Shown here piece by piece: positions 47,721 to 57,155 of a DNA stretch of 64,000 bases; within the stretch, counting starts at the first letter, position 1; each line of letters starts with the position of its first letter. The position numbers were made by a program, and so were the translations under genes. The stretch is taken from NCBI GenBank assembly GCA_945881865.1, contig CAMCVK010000006.1:1-64000 (forward strand), in the 5' to 3' direction. The stretch is from Fimbriimonas ginsengisoli Gsoil 348. Its GTDB lineage: Bacteria > Armatimonadota > Fimbriimonadia > Fimbriimonadales > Fimbriimonadaceae. The notes beneath the pieces are model-generated. The model saw only the letters and a program-made list of their open reading frames with translations, was not told where the DNA came from and ran no database searches.

Positions 47721-48009
47721 TCACCCCGGCAGGGGTGACATCCCAATAGCCCCGGGGTCGAAGACCCCGGGAACGGAATGCATCCGTACCACGACCCTGG
47801 CAAGGGTCGCAGCTTTTCCGCTGGCATCCTTCAGGATGCGAAATTCCGCGCGCCGCCCTGTCCTGGGGTCTTCGACACCGTGACGTTTCTCCAGGCTACG
47901 CAGACTTGACCCTTCCAGGGTCGGGATCACCGGTCGCTAGCTCGGGACGAACCGAACCTCACCCGGCCAGGGATGACATCCCAATACCCCCGGGGTCTTA
48001 GACCCCGGA
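47721..48009. repeat. REP-like composite hairpin cluster A
   Basis: TCACCCCGGCAGGGGTGA, CCCCGGGGTCGAAGACCCCGGG, CGACCCTGGCAAGGGTCG, GCATCCTTCAGGATGC, GACCCTTCCAGGGTC in series; second partial unit from 47954. Confidence 0.85.
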
Positions 48010-48018
48010 GCCAGACGC

Positions 48019-51000
48019 CTATTTGATCGTGAACGTTCCGGTGGCGATGTTTGCCCCGTACTTCGCCGTCGCTCTGTACCGGGCCCAAACCGTGTGGCTG
48101 CCCACCTTCAATCCCGCGATGGGAACCGTGATTGAACTCGTTCCATTTGCGCCAGTGGTTGTCCATTTCTTCAGGACTCCGTCGACGTAGATGCCGACCT
48201 CGGCGTTCGATATTCCTTGGTCTGTGGCGCGATCCCTCAGCTTTGCCTCGATCGTAACCAGCAGGTCTCCCACCGCAGCGGCAACGGAAACCCGGGGGAT
48301 AGCCGGTCCGGTCGTGTTCGGGCCCAGTTCGCTCGTGGACTGCGTGCGGACCTCGGTCGCGGTCGCGGTGATGGAGCTGTATTGCCCGGTCGTGCCCACG
48401 GTCTTGTACAGCGACGCCTTGCCGCTGGAGTTAGTCGTGACGTTGTACGTTCCCAAGAATACGTCTGCGCCGCCGTTGCCCGACGCATCCGGAGCGAGCA
48501 CTCCAAACAGGTCCACCGCGTACTCCCGGCTTGGAGCGGCGGAAAGGCTGACCGTCGCCTTAACGGATTCGCCTTCGCCAACCAAGGTGATGGTTGGGAA
48601 GTTGGTCAGGCCGTTCGGCCCGGTGTCAGCGTCCAACGCGTCGTTCGGCGTTACTCCGAAATTGCCATTGCTTCCGTCCAAGTTGATCGCGATCCTTCCA
48701 TTTCGGGAGACCACGTTCCCGCGGATTGCGACTCCCGCCGCCGTCCCGGTTACCAGGATGCCGTTGGCTCGGTTGCCGAGGATCGTGTTTGCCTGGCCGG
48801 CCGCGGTTCCGCCGACGGTATTCCGTCCGGTGCGGTCAAACATCATGCCATTTCGGTTCGCAAGGGAGGCAATCAAACTGCCAATCGTGTTCCCAAAGAA
48901 CTGGTTGTTTATCGAGTCGGATCGATAGACGTAGATGCCGTCCCACGGGCTGGCGCAGATTCGATTGCCCTGGAAGACGTTAGACGAAGCTCCGTTGCCA
49001 ACCCAGACGCCCGCGCCTTTGTTCGCGATCGCGGCAGTGCCTGCCGCGTTTACGCCAACGTTGTTGTCGACAAAAACATTCTTGTTTGTGCCGAGGTCGC
49101 CGACCCCGATTCCATCGCTCTGGTTACCGGAAATCAGGTTGGCTTCGATGCGGTTTGCGGCTGCGCCATCAACCACGATGATTCCTTGTCCACCGTTGGC
49201 CCACGCGAGGGTTCCTTCCGGATTCGTGCCGATGCGGTTGCTCTTTATCTGGTTGCCCGAGGTTCCGAGCTGCCCGGCCACGTCGGACTTGCCGCCGACG
49301 TAGATCCCGGCTTGGGTGTTGCCCGAGATGACGTTGCTCAGCACGACGTTGTTGCGGGCCTTTGCATAAACCGCGACGCCGACCCATTTGTTTCCGGTGA
49401 GGGTGCTGGTCTTTGGCGTGCAACCGATGAAGTTTCCGGTAATCGTGTTCGCAGAAGCTTCGTTGACGATTTGAACGCCGCCGTTAGTGCTGCCCACAAT
49501 GACGTTCGCGTTGGCCGCCGCAGTCCCGCCGACGATATTTTTGGTCGCCTTGTTGCCGATGCCGACTCCGACCGCATTGCCTTTCACCGTCGTCCCGTCG
49601 AGCAGGAAGCCGATCGAGTTTCCGATCACCGCGTTGTAGCTGGCGGAATCCCAGATCAGAACGCCGTCGCTACCGTTACCGGCGATCACGTTTCCGGGGC
49701 CGACGGTGTTGCCGTTCGTGAAGTTATTGAGGCGAACGCCGTTGTACCGGTTGCCCAGTACGCCCGTGCCGTCTCCGTTCAGGCCGATGAGATTGCCCAG
49801 AATCTTGTTCTTGGCCGTTGTCGGGCCGTCCACATAGACGCCGTGGTTGGAGCCCGCGAGAACGTTTCGGTAGGCCACCACCGAGCCGCCAATGGTGCAG
49901 CTACTCGCCCCGTTGACGAGCGTGACGTTGTCCCAGCCGTTCGCCGCAGCCGTCGTTCCATCGGCGCTGAGGCCAATGAAGTTGGCCGCTACCGTCGTCG
50001 TCGACGTGCCGTCTAGCCAAACCGAGGAGTACTTGGACCCTCCCATCGCAAGCCCGTTGATCAATGCGCTCTTGCCTTGGATGTTGATGCCGTGCCCGTC
50101 GCCTTGGCCAGAGAAGTCGAGGTAGACCTCGGGACCCTTAGGGTTTGAATTGCCGGTAAACGACGTTTGAGTCGCGCCGAGAAGTTGGATATTGTCCGCG
50201 GTAATGATCGGGAGCGGGGACTTCGGCGCGATGCGGAAAACTCCACCCGAGAATCCGGGATCCGTCTTCCGAATGTTGAATCGGATCTTCGTTCCCGGGT
50301 TCAAGTTTGCGAACGCAATGGCTTCGCGCAACGATCCAGGGCCGCTATCGGCGGTGTTTGATGCTATCCCACAAGGCACGCCCGCACCATATTTGACCTG
50401 GACGTTGAAGCCAGTGGCGAATTCGCCCGTGACCGAGATCGAGAGATTGTTCTCCGCATCGGTGAACGTATCACCGACCCGCCATGCGCAACCGGCTCCC
50501 CCGCTCGTATCCGCGGGGTCACGCGCGAGGAGGACGGAAGCGCCGGAGTTCCAGGCATTCGCGACGGTGACTTTGTGGATGATCACGGCTTCCGAAGCGA
50601 TGGACTTTGCGGTGTCATAAACCGAATGTTTACGCGCTTCGACCGTGTAGTAAACGCTCCCGCTGCCGGGCAAAAATACCCGGGCAAGTCGAGTGTCGCT
50701 TGATGACGCGTTTTCCAGTTGCGAAAGCTTGATATTGACGGTTTGTCCGGGAGTGACGGTCGCAATCTCGTTCTGGTTCAGCCAGCCGTTGACCGTGTGG
50801 TGGTACCCGTTGAGGACGGTGCCGATCATCCCGTAATCCTCGAAGGTGTTCGACCAGTAGCGCCCGCCGTTCCCCATCGGATCCCAGTTGCTCTTGTAGA
50901 CGGCGCCCGCGACCGACGTGTGGTCGAGATCGAAGTTATGGCCTTCTTCGTGAACCAGCACGAACTGGTCGGTCCATGGGTTTAGGTTGGAAACCGGTCG

Positions 51001-51795
51001 ATACCAGTCGGTTTCGGCGGACTTTATCCTTGCCCACGTTGCGTAGCTGTAACCAGAGTTATCGTCGATGTTCGGGAATACGTTTACGCCCCAGATTTTG
51101 CGAAAATCCACCTGGGAATCCACCAGAGGCATGGCGCCATCGATCAGCTTCTGAACGTCCCAGGCCCCGCCGCTCTTGTATTCGGCCATGGTGCCGGGCA
51201 AATCAAGAAAACCGATGACCTGCGTTCCGGTCATGTTGATGCGATTTTGAGATACCGTTTGGTAGAAGTGGTCGAGACCGGGGTACGTGCCCCGCATCAC
51301 GCGCGTATACCAATCGGCGGCGTGCGGGCGCTGGGTTCGCGCGTCGGAGAACGTCACGACCAGGTTTAGGTACTTGCGGTTTTCCGAGACGGAGGCCAGT
51401 TTGACCGGACCGGTTGGGACGCTCCCCCCGACCGGTTTTGGAGCGAAAACGCCGGCCGGGAGTGCGTCTCGAAGGATGGGATTCGCCCGCGGGCCCTCCA
51501 CCATTTCGCGACGAATTTCGCAAACGCGCCGGACTTGCAGAGTGCCATTGACGAGCTCGCCGTCGATGACGACCGGTTTGCTTGTGCCCACCGCCATGCG
51601 CGAGATGCGGCCGGCCTCGGTCCACGCTAGCTTCACGGGGCGCCCGGTCTTCACGGCGAGCCAGGAACTCTCGGTATGCGGGCCACGCTCGGCGGTGTCA
51701 CATCGCTCGTACAGGAAGCCCACCCGTTGGACCGGCATGACCGGATCATTCAGCTGAGTTTGGGTGAGGGCCCACAGAGCTAGTGCAGTTATCAT
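48019..51795 (-). CDS. Secreted M11 (gametolysin)-like metalloprotease fused to right-handed beta-helix repeats and C-terminal Ig-like domain
   Basis: VLVHEEGHNFDLDHTSV (HExxHxxxxxH); many GNxIGGT/NxISGN repeats; C-terminal VKWTTTGANGTSSITVPIAGLKVGSHTVWARY. Confidence 0.8.
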   Translation of the reverse strand: MITALALWALTQTQLNDPVMPVQRVGFLYERCDTAERGPHTESSWLAVKTGRPVKLAWTEAGRISRMAVGTSKPVVIDGELVNGTLQVRRVCEIRREMVEGPRANPILRDALPAGVFAPKPVGGSVPTGPVKLASVSENRKYLNLVVTFSDARTQRPHAADWYTRVMRGTYPGLDHFYQTVSQNRINMTGTQVIGFLDLPGTMAEYKSGGAWDVQKLIDGAMPLVDSQVDFRKIWGVNVFPNIDDNSGYSYATWARIKSAETDWYRPVSNLNPWTDQFVLVHEEGHNFDLDHTSVAGAVYKSNWDPMGNGGRYWSNTFEDYGMIGTVLNGYHHTVNGWLNQNEIATVTPGQTVNIKLSQLENASSSDTRLARVFLPGSGSVYYTVEARKHSVYDTAKSIASEAVIIHKVTVANAWNSGASVLLARDPADTSGGAGCAWRVGDTFTDAENNLSISVTGEFATGFNVQVKYGAGVPCGIASNTADSGPGSLREAIAFANLNPGTKIRFNIRKTDPGFSGGVFRIAPKSPLPIITADNIQLLGATQTSFTGNSNPKGPEVYLDFSGQGDGHGINIQGKSALINGLAMGGSKYSSVWLDGTSTTTVAANFIGLSADGTTAAANGWDNVTLVNGASSCTIGGSVVAYRNVLAGSNHGVYVDGPTTAKNKILGNLIGLNGDGTGVLGNRYNGVRLNNFTNGNTVGPGNVIAGNGSDGVLIWDSASYNAVIGNSIGFLLDGTTVKGNAVGVGIGNKATKNIVGGTAAANANVIVGSTNGGVQIVNEASANTITGNFIGCTPKTSTLTGNKWVGVAVYAKARNNVVLSNVISGNTQAGIYVGGKSDVAGQLGTSGNQIKSNRIGTNPEGTLAWANGGQGIIVVDGAAANRIEANLISGNQSDGIGVGDLGTNKNVFVDNNVGVNAAGTAAIANKGAGVWVGNGASSNVFQGNRICASPWDGIYVYRSDSINNQFFGNTIGSLIASLANRNGMMFDRTGRNTVGGTAAGQANTILGNRANGILVTGTAAGVAIRGNVVSRNGRIAINLDGSNGNFGVTPNDALDADTGPNGLTNFPTITLVGEGESVKATVSLSAAPSREYAVDLFGVLAPDASGNGGADVFLGTYNVTTNSSGKASLYKTVGTTGQYSSITATATEVRTQSTSELGPNTTGPAIPRVSVAAAVGDLLVTIEAKLRDRATDQGISNAEVGIYVDGVLKKWTTTGANGTSSITVPIAGLKVGSHTVWARYRATAKYGANIATGTFTIK

Positions 51796-51894
51796 CTCGT
51801 CACCATGATAACGCCAACCGGTAGAAAGGGGCAAGTTACGGTGCCGGGCGAGGTTGAGAGGTTGAGAGGCCAGCTTCTTCTGAGCAGCAGAAGC

Positions 51895-52084
51895 TCACCC
51901 CGCCAGGGGTGACATCCCGATAGCCCGGGGTCGCAGACCCCGGGAACAGAAGGCATCAATTTCACGACCCTGGCAAGGGTCGCAGCTTTTCCGCTGGCAT
52001 CCCTTCAGGATGCGAAATTCTACACGCCACATTGTCCTGGGGTCTTCGACCCCAGGCTACGAAGATTCGACCCTTCCAGGGTCG
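51895..52084. repeat. REP-like composite cluster B
   Basis: Same order of palindromes as cluster A. Confidence 0.9.
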
Positions 52085-52237
52085 TCTTCACAGGATCTTG
52101 AGCTCAAGATAAGCGACAGCTTCCTTGCTCGCGAACCTGTGGGACCTATGTTAGGTCCTGGTGACGGGGATCCGCTCGAATGTCAACACGTCTCGGCGCC
52201 GATGCGATTGTCCGGAGGTGTTGCGACCGCGCGACGT

Positions 52238-52427
52238 TCACCCCGGTAGGGGTGACAGCCCGATAGCCCGGGGTCGGAGACCCCGGGAACAGATCGGACA
52301 AATTCCCCGACCCTGGCAAGGGTCGCAGCTTTTCCGCTAGCATCCCTTCAGAATGCGAAATGCTGCTGCACGCCCCACCCTGGGGTCGAAGACCCCAGGC
52401 TACGAAGATTCGACCCTTCCAGGGTCG
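52238..52427. repeat. REP-like composite cluster C
   Basis: Same order; ~85-90% similar to cluster B by eye. Confidence 0.9.
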
Positions 52428-52512
52428 GATTGCCGGTTAGCTGCCTGAACCGGAATGCGCTCCGGAGAAGCAGATCGCCTTCAGACGGCGACAAGGCCGG
52501 CCTGTGCGAGCC

Positions 52513-52604
52513 TCACCCCGGCAGGGGTGACATCCCAATAGCCCGGGGTCGAAGACCCCGGGAACAGAAGGCATCAATTCCACGACCCTGGCAAGGGTCG
52601 CAGC
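52513..52604. repeat. REP-like composite cluster D (truncated), immediately 5' of tnpA
   Basis: First three palindromes only, ends ~40 bp before the transposase start. Confidence 0.9.
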
Positions 52605-52643
52605 AGGTGATCACGTTCTCCCACGGGCATGCTAGAATTCGGG

Positions 52644-53084
52644 ATGCCATCAACCTATACCAGCTTATACGTTCATATTGTGTTTGCTACCCAAAGGCGT
52701 GCACCACTGATCCTGGATAACTGGCGGCAGGATCTTCATAACTACATCGGAGGCACGATCAACGCGATGCAAGGCAAATCGGTGATTATTGGCGGCGTCA
52801 CAGACCATGTCCACATCCTCATCGGCCTGCGTCCGACCCACGCGATTGCAGATCTTGTGCGAGAGACTAAGAAAGCCTCCTCAATTTGGGCGGCTGCAAG
52901 AAGCCCTGACTTTGCATGGCAGACCGGCTACGCCGCATTCACTCTCGGCGCAACCGACGTGCCTAGCGTACTGGCATACATTGCCAACCAGGAGGCGCAC
53001 CATCGCCAGCAGAGTTCCCTCGAAGAACTTGAATCTCTCCTTCGAGAGCACGGCATCGAGCCCGATCCTCGCTTCTTCGACTAG
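52644..53084 (+). mobile_element. tnpA: IS200/IS605-like Y1 transposase (REP-associated tyrosine transposase type)
   Basis: MPSTYTSLYVHIVFATQRRAPLI...VIIGGVTDHVHILIGLRPTHAIADLVRETKKASS...QTGYAAFTLGATDVPSVLAYIANQEAHHRQQSSLEEL: HUH (HVHIL) and Y1 motifs. Confidence 0.93.
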
Positions 53085-53089
53085 ACGCC

Positions 53090-53884
53090 CTAAACCTTCC
53101 AGCGGGCCGAGAGGTGGTCGCGCATCCAGTTACAAACTTCCAACAGGTTCGCCAGCGGGCGCTCGTCGGCTGGATCGGTCCAAAGATAGCTTGGCGGGCC
53201 GAATTCCGGGTCAACCGTCAACGTCTCGCCATCCGGAACCTGCGCGAGAACGCGATCCCAAATTTGGCAGAAATGCTCCGTGTGACCCTGCCACCGTTCT
53301 GCGCGCGGGTCTGGAACCTGCGGGCCTTCCTCGTGACCCACGCGGGCGTGCAAATGGCCCACGCGCGAGATGGCCAAAGCCAGGGCATCTTCCTGGTCGT
53401 GCAGCAGCGACTCGCACACGCACGACCAGTGGCTAAAGTCCGCGCACAATCGCAGGGTCGGATGCTTGACCAAGAACGCCGCCGTGCTCGCCGGCGTGTA
53501 CAAAAGCCGCCCCCGATGCGTTTCGAAGTTGACTTCTTGCCCTGTTGCCGCCGCCAACTGAAGCGCCCTCCGGAAGAAGTCGTCCGCTGCCTCTTCGGTC
53601 CAAAAATCTTTCCCGGCATGCACCGTCACCTTGGTCGCCGCTGCGCGGCGAGATTTCTCAAGGCCGTCCTCGAACTCTTCAATCGAAGTCGGGAAAATGA
53701 GGGCGATCCCTTTGCCCTCAAAACCGGCCTCGCGCGCTGCCAAGAGGGTGTCGACCGGGGTTTCAATGCCGACGTACTCGTGCTCCTCGACCCAGCGAAG
53801 GGCTTCGGGCAGGGGCAAATGCTCCATGCCCCAAAGGGCTTTGTAAAACTCAACCGGCATGCGTCTAGTTTGCCTTTTTGGCAA
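53090..53884 (-). CDS. Sugar phosphate isomerase/epimerase-like TIM-barrel protein
   Basis: EEHEYVGIETPVDTLL...VNFETHRGRLLYTPASTAAFL...LRLCADFSHWSCV...HLHARVGHEEGPQ. Confidence 0.85.
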   Translation of the reverse strand: MPKRQTRRMPVEFYKALWGMEHLPLPEALRWVEEHEYVGIETPVDTLLAAREAGFEGKGIALIFPTSIEEFEDGLEKSRRAAATKVTVHAGKDFWTEEAADDFFRRALQLAAATGQEVNFETHRGRLLYTPASTAAFLVKHPTLRLCADFSHWSCVCESLLHDQEDALALAISRVGHLHARVGHEEGPQVPDPRAERWQGHTEHFCQIWDRVLAQVPDGETLTVDPEFGPPSYLWTDPADERPLANLLEVCNWMRDHLSARWKV

Positions 53885-54485
53885 GGAGGATCATCAGGTC
53901 ATACGCCAAAGGGTCCATCAAAACGGCCGTGATGTAGGCGCGGATCTTCGTCGGCTCGTCCTTCTTATCAAGGTCCGAGGTCGGGTCGAGCAACTTCCAG
54001 TCGATCGAGTTCGCTGCGATCTTCTTCTGGCCCGCGTCGAACATCTTGTTCACGACACTATAGAGGCTGTCCGCCATCTCGCCCCGTGCCAGCTGCCGCA
54101 CGATGCCGAGCGCGCGTGTGGTTTTAAAGCACCGGACCTGGAGTTCGCGCTTTGGGTAGCTACCTTTCTCAAGGGCTTCCTTCACCGTTGCCTCCAGCTC
54201 GGCGCCGAGCTTAATGACTTCGTCGTCCTCGGTTTCCAGGACTAGCCGTTGCTTGGCCCGAACCTTCTCCAACTCACTGAGCAGCGCTTCGTACTGGTCT
54301 TTTTTCAGCGCAAGCGGCATAAGGTGCAGCAGGATGTCCACCTTCCGCATGTTCAGCTGAACTTCCTGGCTTTGGGCGACTTTGTCGAGGGGTGCCGCCG
54401 TCGCAGGTGTTCCCGGTGCCTGGGCCCCGGCAAACGAGGCCAAAAGAAGAACGCAAGCGGCAACAAAATTCGATCGAGTTTTCAT
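53865..54485 (-). CDS. Secreted hypothetical protein
   Basis: MKTRSNFVAACVLLLASFAGAQA signal peptide; helical, no family recognised. Confidence 0.65.
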   Translation of the reverse strand: MKTRSNFVAACVLLLASFAGAQAPGTPATAAPLDKVAQSQEVQLNMRKVDILLHLMPLALKKDQYEALLSELEKVRAKQRLVLETEDDEVIKLGAELEATVKEALEKGSYPKRELQVRCFKTTRALGIVRQLARGEMADSLYSVVNKMFDAGQKKIAANSIDWKLLDPTSDLDKKDEPTKIRAYITAVLMDPLAYDLMILLAKKAN

Positions 54486-54543
54486 GCGGTGGACCAACAA
54501 GGATCAGACGACTTGGCCGCCGCCGTCGTTGCGGAAGATTCCC

Positions 54544-54885
54544 TTAAGGTTTGTCGTTTCCGCGAATGGCCACGGCAAAGAGGCCGGCAACCGCCTGAAT
54601 TTGGCCCTCGGTAAACAGCAGTCCAACCGCGGTCACCCACAGCCACATGCCAAACACTGAGGTGATCGGAGGGGGAAAAGCTAGTCCCAGGAAGAGGACC
54701 GCACCGGAGCCAATAAAGAAGAGCGACGAGATGGCCAGTGCCTTTCCGCGTGACTGGCCGAATACCTTTGCCTTGAGTCGCTGGCTTCTCGTCGCGCGGA
54801 TGCCACCGTAAACGAGCCACAGCAGAAACGCCGCCATTACGGCCGGAGTCGGAATCGCGGGCGGAAGGCTGGCAATCAAGTTCAA
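54544..54885 (-). CDS. Small membrane protein, hypothetical
   Basis: Four hydrophobic segments in 113 aa. Confidence 0.55.
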   Translation of the reverse strand: MNLIASLPPAIPTPAVMAAFLLWLVYGGIRATRSQRLKAKVFGQSRGKALAISSLFFIGSGAVLFLGLAFPPPITSVFGMWLWVTAVGLLFTEGQIQAVAGLFAVAIRGNDKP

Positions 54886-54907
54886 AACGACATCACGCTC
54901 GTTCGTA

Positions 54908-55867
54908 TTGTATTCTGCGGCGACTTTGATCTTTGTCTTTGGAACCGTGTGCCTCGACCGCTTGCGCCGCGTGCCGCACTTGCCCGAGGCTGGCGGCTAT
55001 GTCGAAATCGAGAATGAGACGGTGATGCTGGGCGGTGAGGCCGCGAATACCGCCAACGCGCTGCACCAGTGGGGAGTTTCGGTCACTCTCGCCGGAAACG
55101 CCACGGGCTACAGCTTGGAGAGCGATCTTCTGCGGCGTGTGTTGGAGGAATGCGGCCTTCCGCTGGAGCATCTGGCACCGGGCGACCCAAACACCGCCCT
55201 CGCCGCCCCCGTTTGCGACGTTTACGTGACTCCCGACGGAGACCGCACGATGTTTGGCAGCGGCTTTGGCCGAATGGGCCCGGGCCTCGCGCTTGAGGCG
55301 ATGCCGTACGTCGAGGGCCAGTGGTTCACGGCCGAGCCAAACATGGGCGAGCCAGCCCGGAATGCCGCTAGGATAGCAGCGGAAAAAGGCATGAAGCTCT
55401 ATCTGATGGATTACTACCGGCAAGACGTCGAGCCGATTCCGCCGGGCAGCTTCTGGCAGTGCAGCACGGACTGGGTGGGTGTTCGTGGAAACGTCCAGAA
55501 GAACGTGCGTTGGGTGCGCGAATGGGCCGAGCGATATCGATGCTTCGCTATTCTCAGCGACGGCCCGAACGGGTTTGTGGCGGGAGGCTTCTCGGAGTCG
55601 GGTGATGAGGTTCCGGTACGGCACTATCCGCCGTTTCCGGCTCCGGTGGTAGTCGACACGACAGGCGCGGGAGACACTTTTCGGGCGGGAATGCTTTACG
55701 GGTTGGACCGCAAGTGGGCGTTGGCAGATTGCCTGCGGTTCGCCTCGGCCGCCGGCTGCCTCAAGTGCCAGTATCTGGGTGCGACTTCGCGCGTCCCGAC
55801 GGTTTTAGACATTCAGACGCACATCCGAGAGAATCTCGGCGTTGCGGCGCAATACGGGGCGATGTAG
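54908..55867 (+). CDS. PfkB family carbohydrate kinase
   Basis: GGEAANTANALHQWGVSVTLAGNATG; VVVDTTGAGDTFRAGMLYGL. TTG start. Confidence 0.92.
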   Translation: MYSAATLIFVFGTVCLDRLRRVPHLPEAGGYVEIENETVMLGGEAANTANALHQWGVSVTLAGNATGYSLESDLLRRVLEECGLPLEHLAPGDPNTALAAPVCDVYVTPDGDRTMFGSGFGRMGPGLALEAMPYVEGQWFTAEPNMGEPARNAARIAAEKGMKLYLMDYYRQDVEPIPPGSFWQCSTDWVGVRGNVQKNVRWVREWAERYRCFAILSDGPNGFVAGGFSESGDEVPVRHYPPFPAPVVVDTTGAGDTFRAGMLYGLDRKWALADCLRFASAAGCLKCQYLGATSRVPTVLDIQTHIRENLGVAAQYGAM

Positions 55868-55924
55868 CAAGAAGGCCGGTACCCGCAGCGTCGCGGGTTC
55901 CGAACCTCCTTGCTCCAACTGGAG

Positions 55925-57040
55925 TTACCAGCGGTAGCTGAGCGAGACGGAAACGGTGTCTTGCTTCTTATCGGTGCCGTTCTTCTCGGCGAAGATGGCT
56001 CGGTTCGACTCGTCGTGTCGGAACTCGAAGCGGACCTTCGTGCCCTTATAGACCTTGTAGTCTGCGGTGAAGGTGGCACTCGTGATGCTCGTGCCTCCGC
56101 CGGTTCGAACGCCGTCCGGATCCTGGATGCCTTCCAGCCGTGCCGCGACGTCAACCTTCGGGGTGAGAGCGAGGCGAGCATAGCCGGCAATGCCGTAGAA
56201 CTTGCCTTTGTTGGTGCCACCGGACTGAGCGTAGTCGGCGTTGAGGGCGATCTTCCACTTGCCGCTTTCGCGAACGATAATGGCATCGATCAGGTCAACC
56301 TGCGATGATCCGGCATTGGCGAAGCCAATTCCACCGAAGCCGCCGGCGTCGTTCACCTTCGTGGCGCCTTCCTTACCGGAGATGAAGCCAAGCGTGGCCG
56401 ACGTTCCCGGAGCGAGCGCGTACCGAAGCTGACCACCGATCGTTGAGCCGGACGACGTGTCCTTCAACGAGTTCCAGCTGCCAACGACGGCAACCGTGAC
56501 GCCAAGCTTGGAGCTTAGCTCCTTCGATGCTCGGAATCCGCCGTGGTAGATCGGCTGAACGAAGAAGAACAGCGAGCCGCGGCTATAGTTGTCGTTGGTG
56601 GCGCTGTCGGATCCTTCGTATCCGATCCAGGTGTAGAACTTGCCGAATTCCAGCGTCGTGCCGTCCGGCAGTTTGTAGCCCGCGTACGCCTGCGCCGAGT
56701 ACTTAGCAAAGGCGTTTCGGCTGTATTCGCTGTAGTACAGGGTGTCGGCATTGTCGCCTGCTAGCGGTTCGTACACCAGATAGAACGGGGCGTTCTTCGG
56801 GCGATACTCGATGTGGAGTTGGGCGGCAGCAATCCGAATGTTCTTCGCCCGAGCGTCGTATTGGCGACCCGTGATGTTCGTGGTGGCATCGTTGCCAACT
56901 CGGAGCTGGCCGTAGGCATCCAGGTATCCGGTAATGATGAGTTCTTTGGGGGCGTCTTGCGCCAGCGCGGCTTGGCTGGCGACGGTTGCGGCGACGATGC
57001 CGGCGAGGTTGCGTACAATTGTTACGTTCTTCGGGTTCAT
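55925..57040 (-). CDS. Outer-membrane beta-barrel porin-like protein
   Basis: Signal peptide; alternating amphipathic strands ending ...TVSVSLSYRW (terminal aromatic). Confidence 0.75.
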   Translation of the reverse strand: MNPKNVTIVRNLAGIVAATVASQAALAQDAPKELIITGYLDAYGQLRVGNDATTNITGRQYDARAKNIRIAAAQLHIEYRPKNAPFYLVYEPLAGDNADTLYYSEYSRNAFAKYSAQAYAGYKLPDGTTLEFGKFYTWIGYEGSDSATNDNYSRGSLFFFVQPIYHGGFRASKELSSKLGVTVAVVGSWNSLKDTSSGSTIGGQLRYALAPGTSATLGFISGKEGATKVNDAGGFGGIGFANAGSSQVDLIDAIIVRESGKWKIALNADYAQSGGTNKGKFYGIAGYARLALTPKVDVAARLEGIQDPDGVRTGGGTSITSATFTADYKVYKGTKVRFEFRHDESNRAIFAEKNGTDKKQDTVSVSLSYRW

Positions 57041-57155
57041 TTAGATTCCTCGTCTAAGGCGAACGTCCTTTCTAACACACTTCTTTCGAAATCGAGAGTT
57101 ATTTCGTGAAGATTTAGAAAAACTTGATAGAAATGCCGAGCACTCGGCGTATGAG

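Noticed and set aside
48217-50016. 599-aa + strand ORF antisense to the M11/beta-helix gene
   Set aside because: Explained by GC-rich repetitive codons of the opposite-strand gene; no recognisable domain.
51895-52604. Possible CRISPR array
   Set aside because: Repeats are ~190-bp composites of different palindromes with conserved internal order, not short identical repeats with unique spacers; no cas genes.
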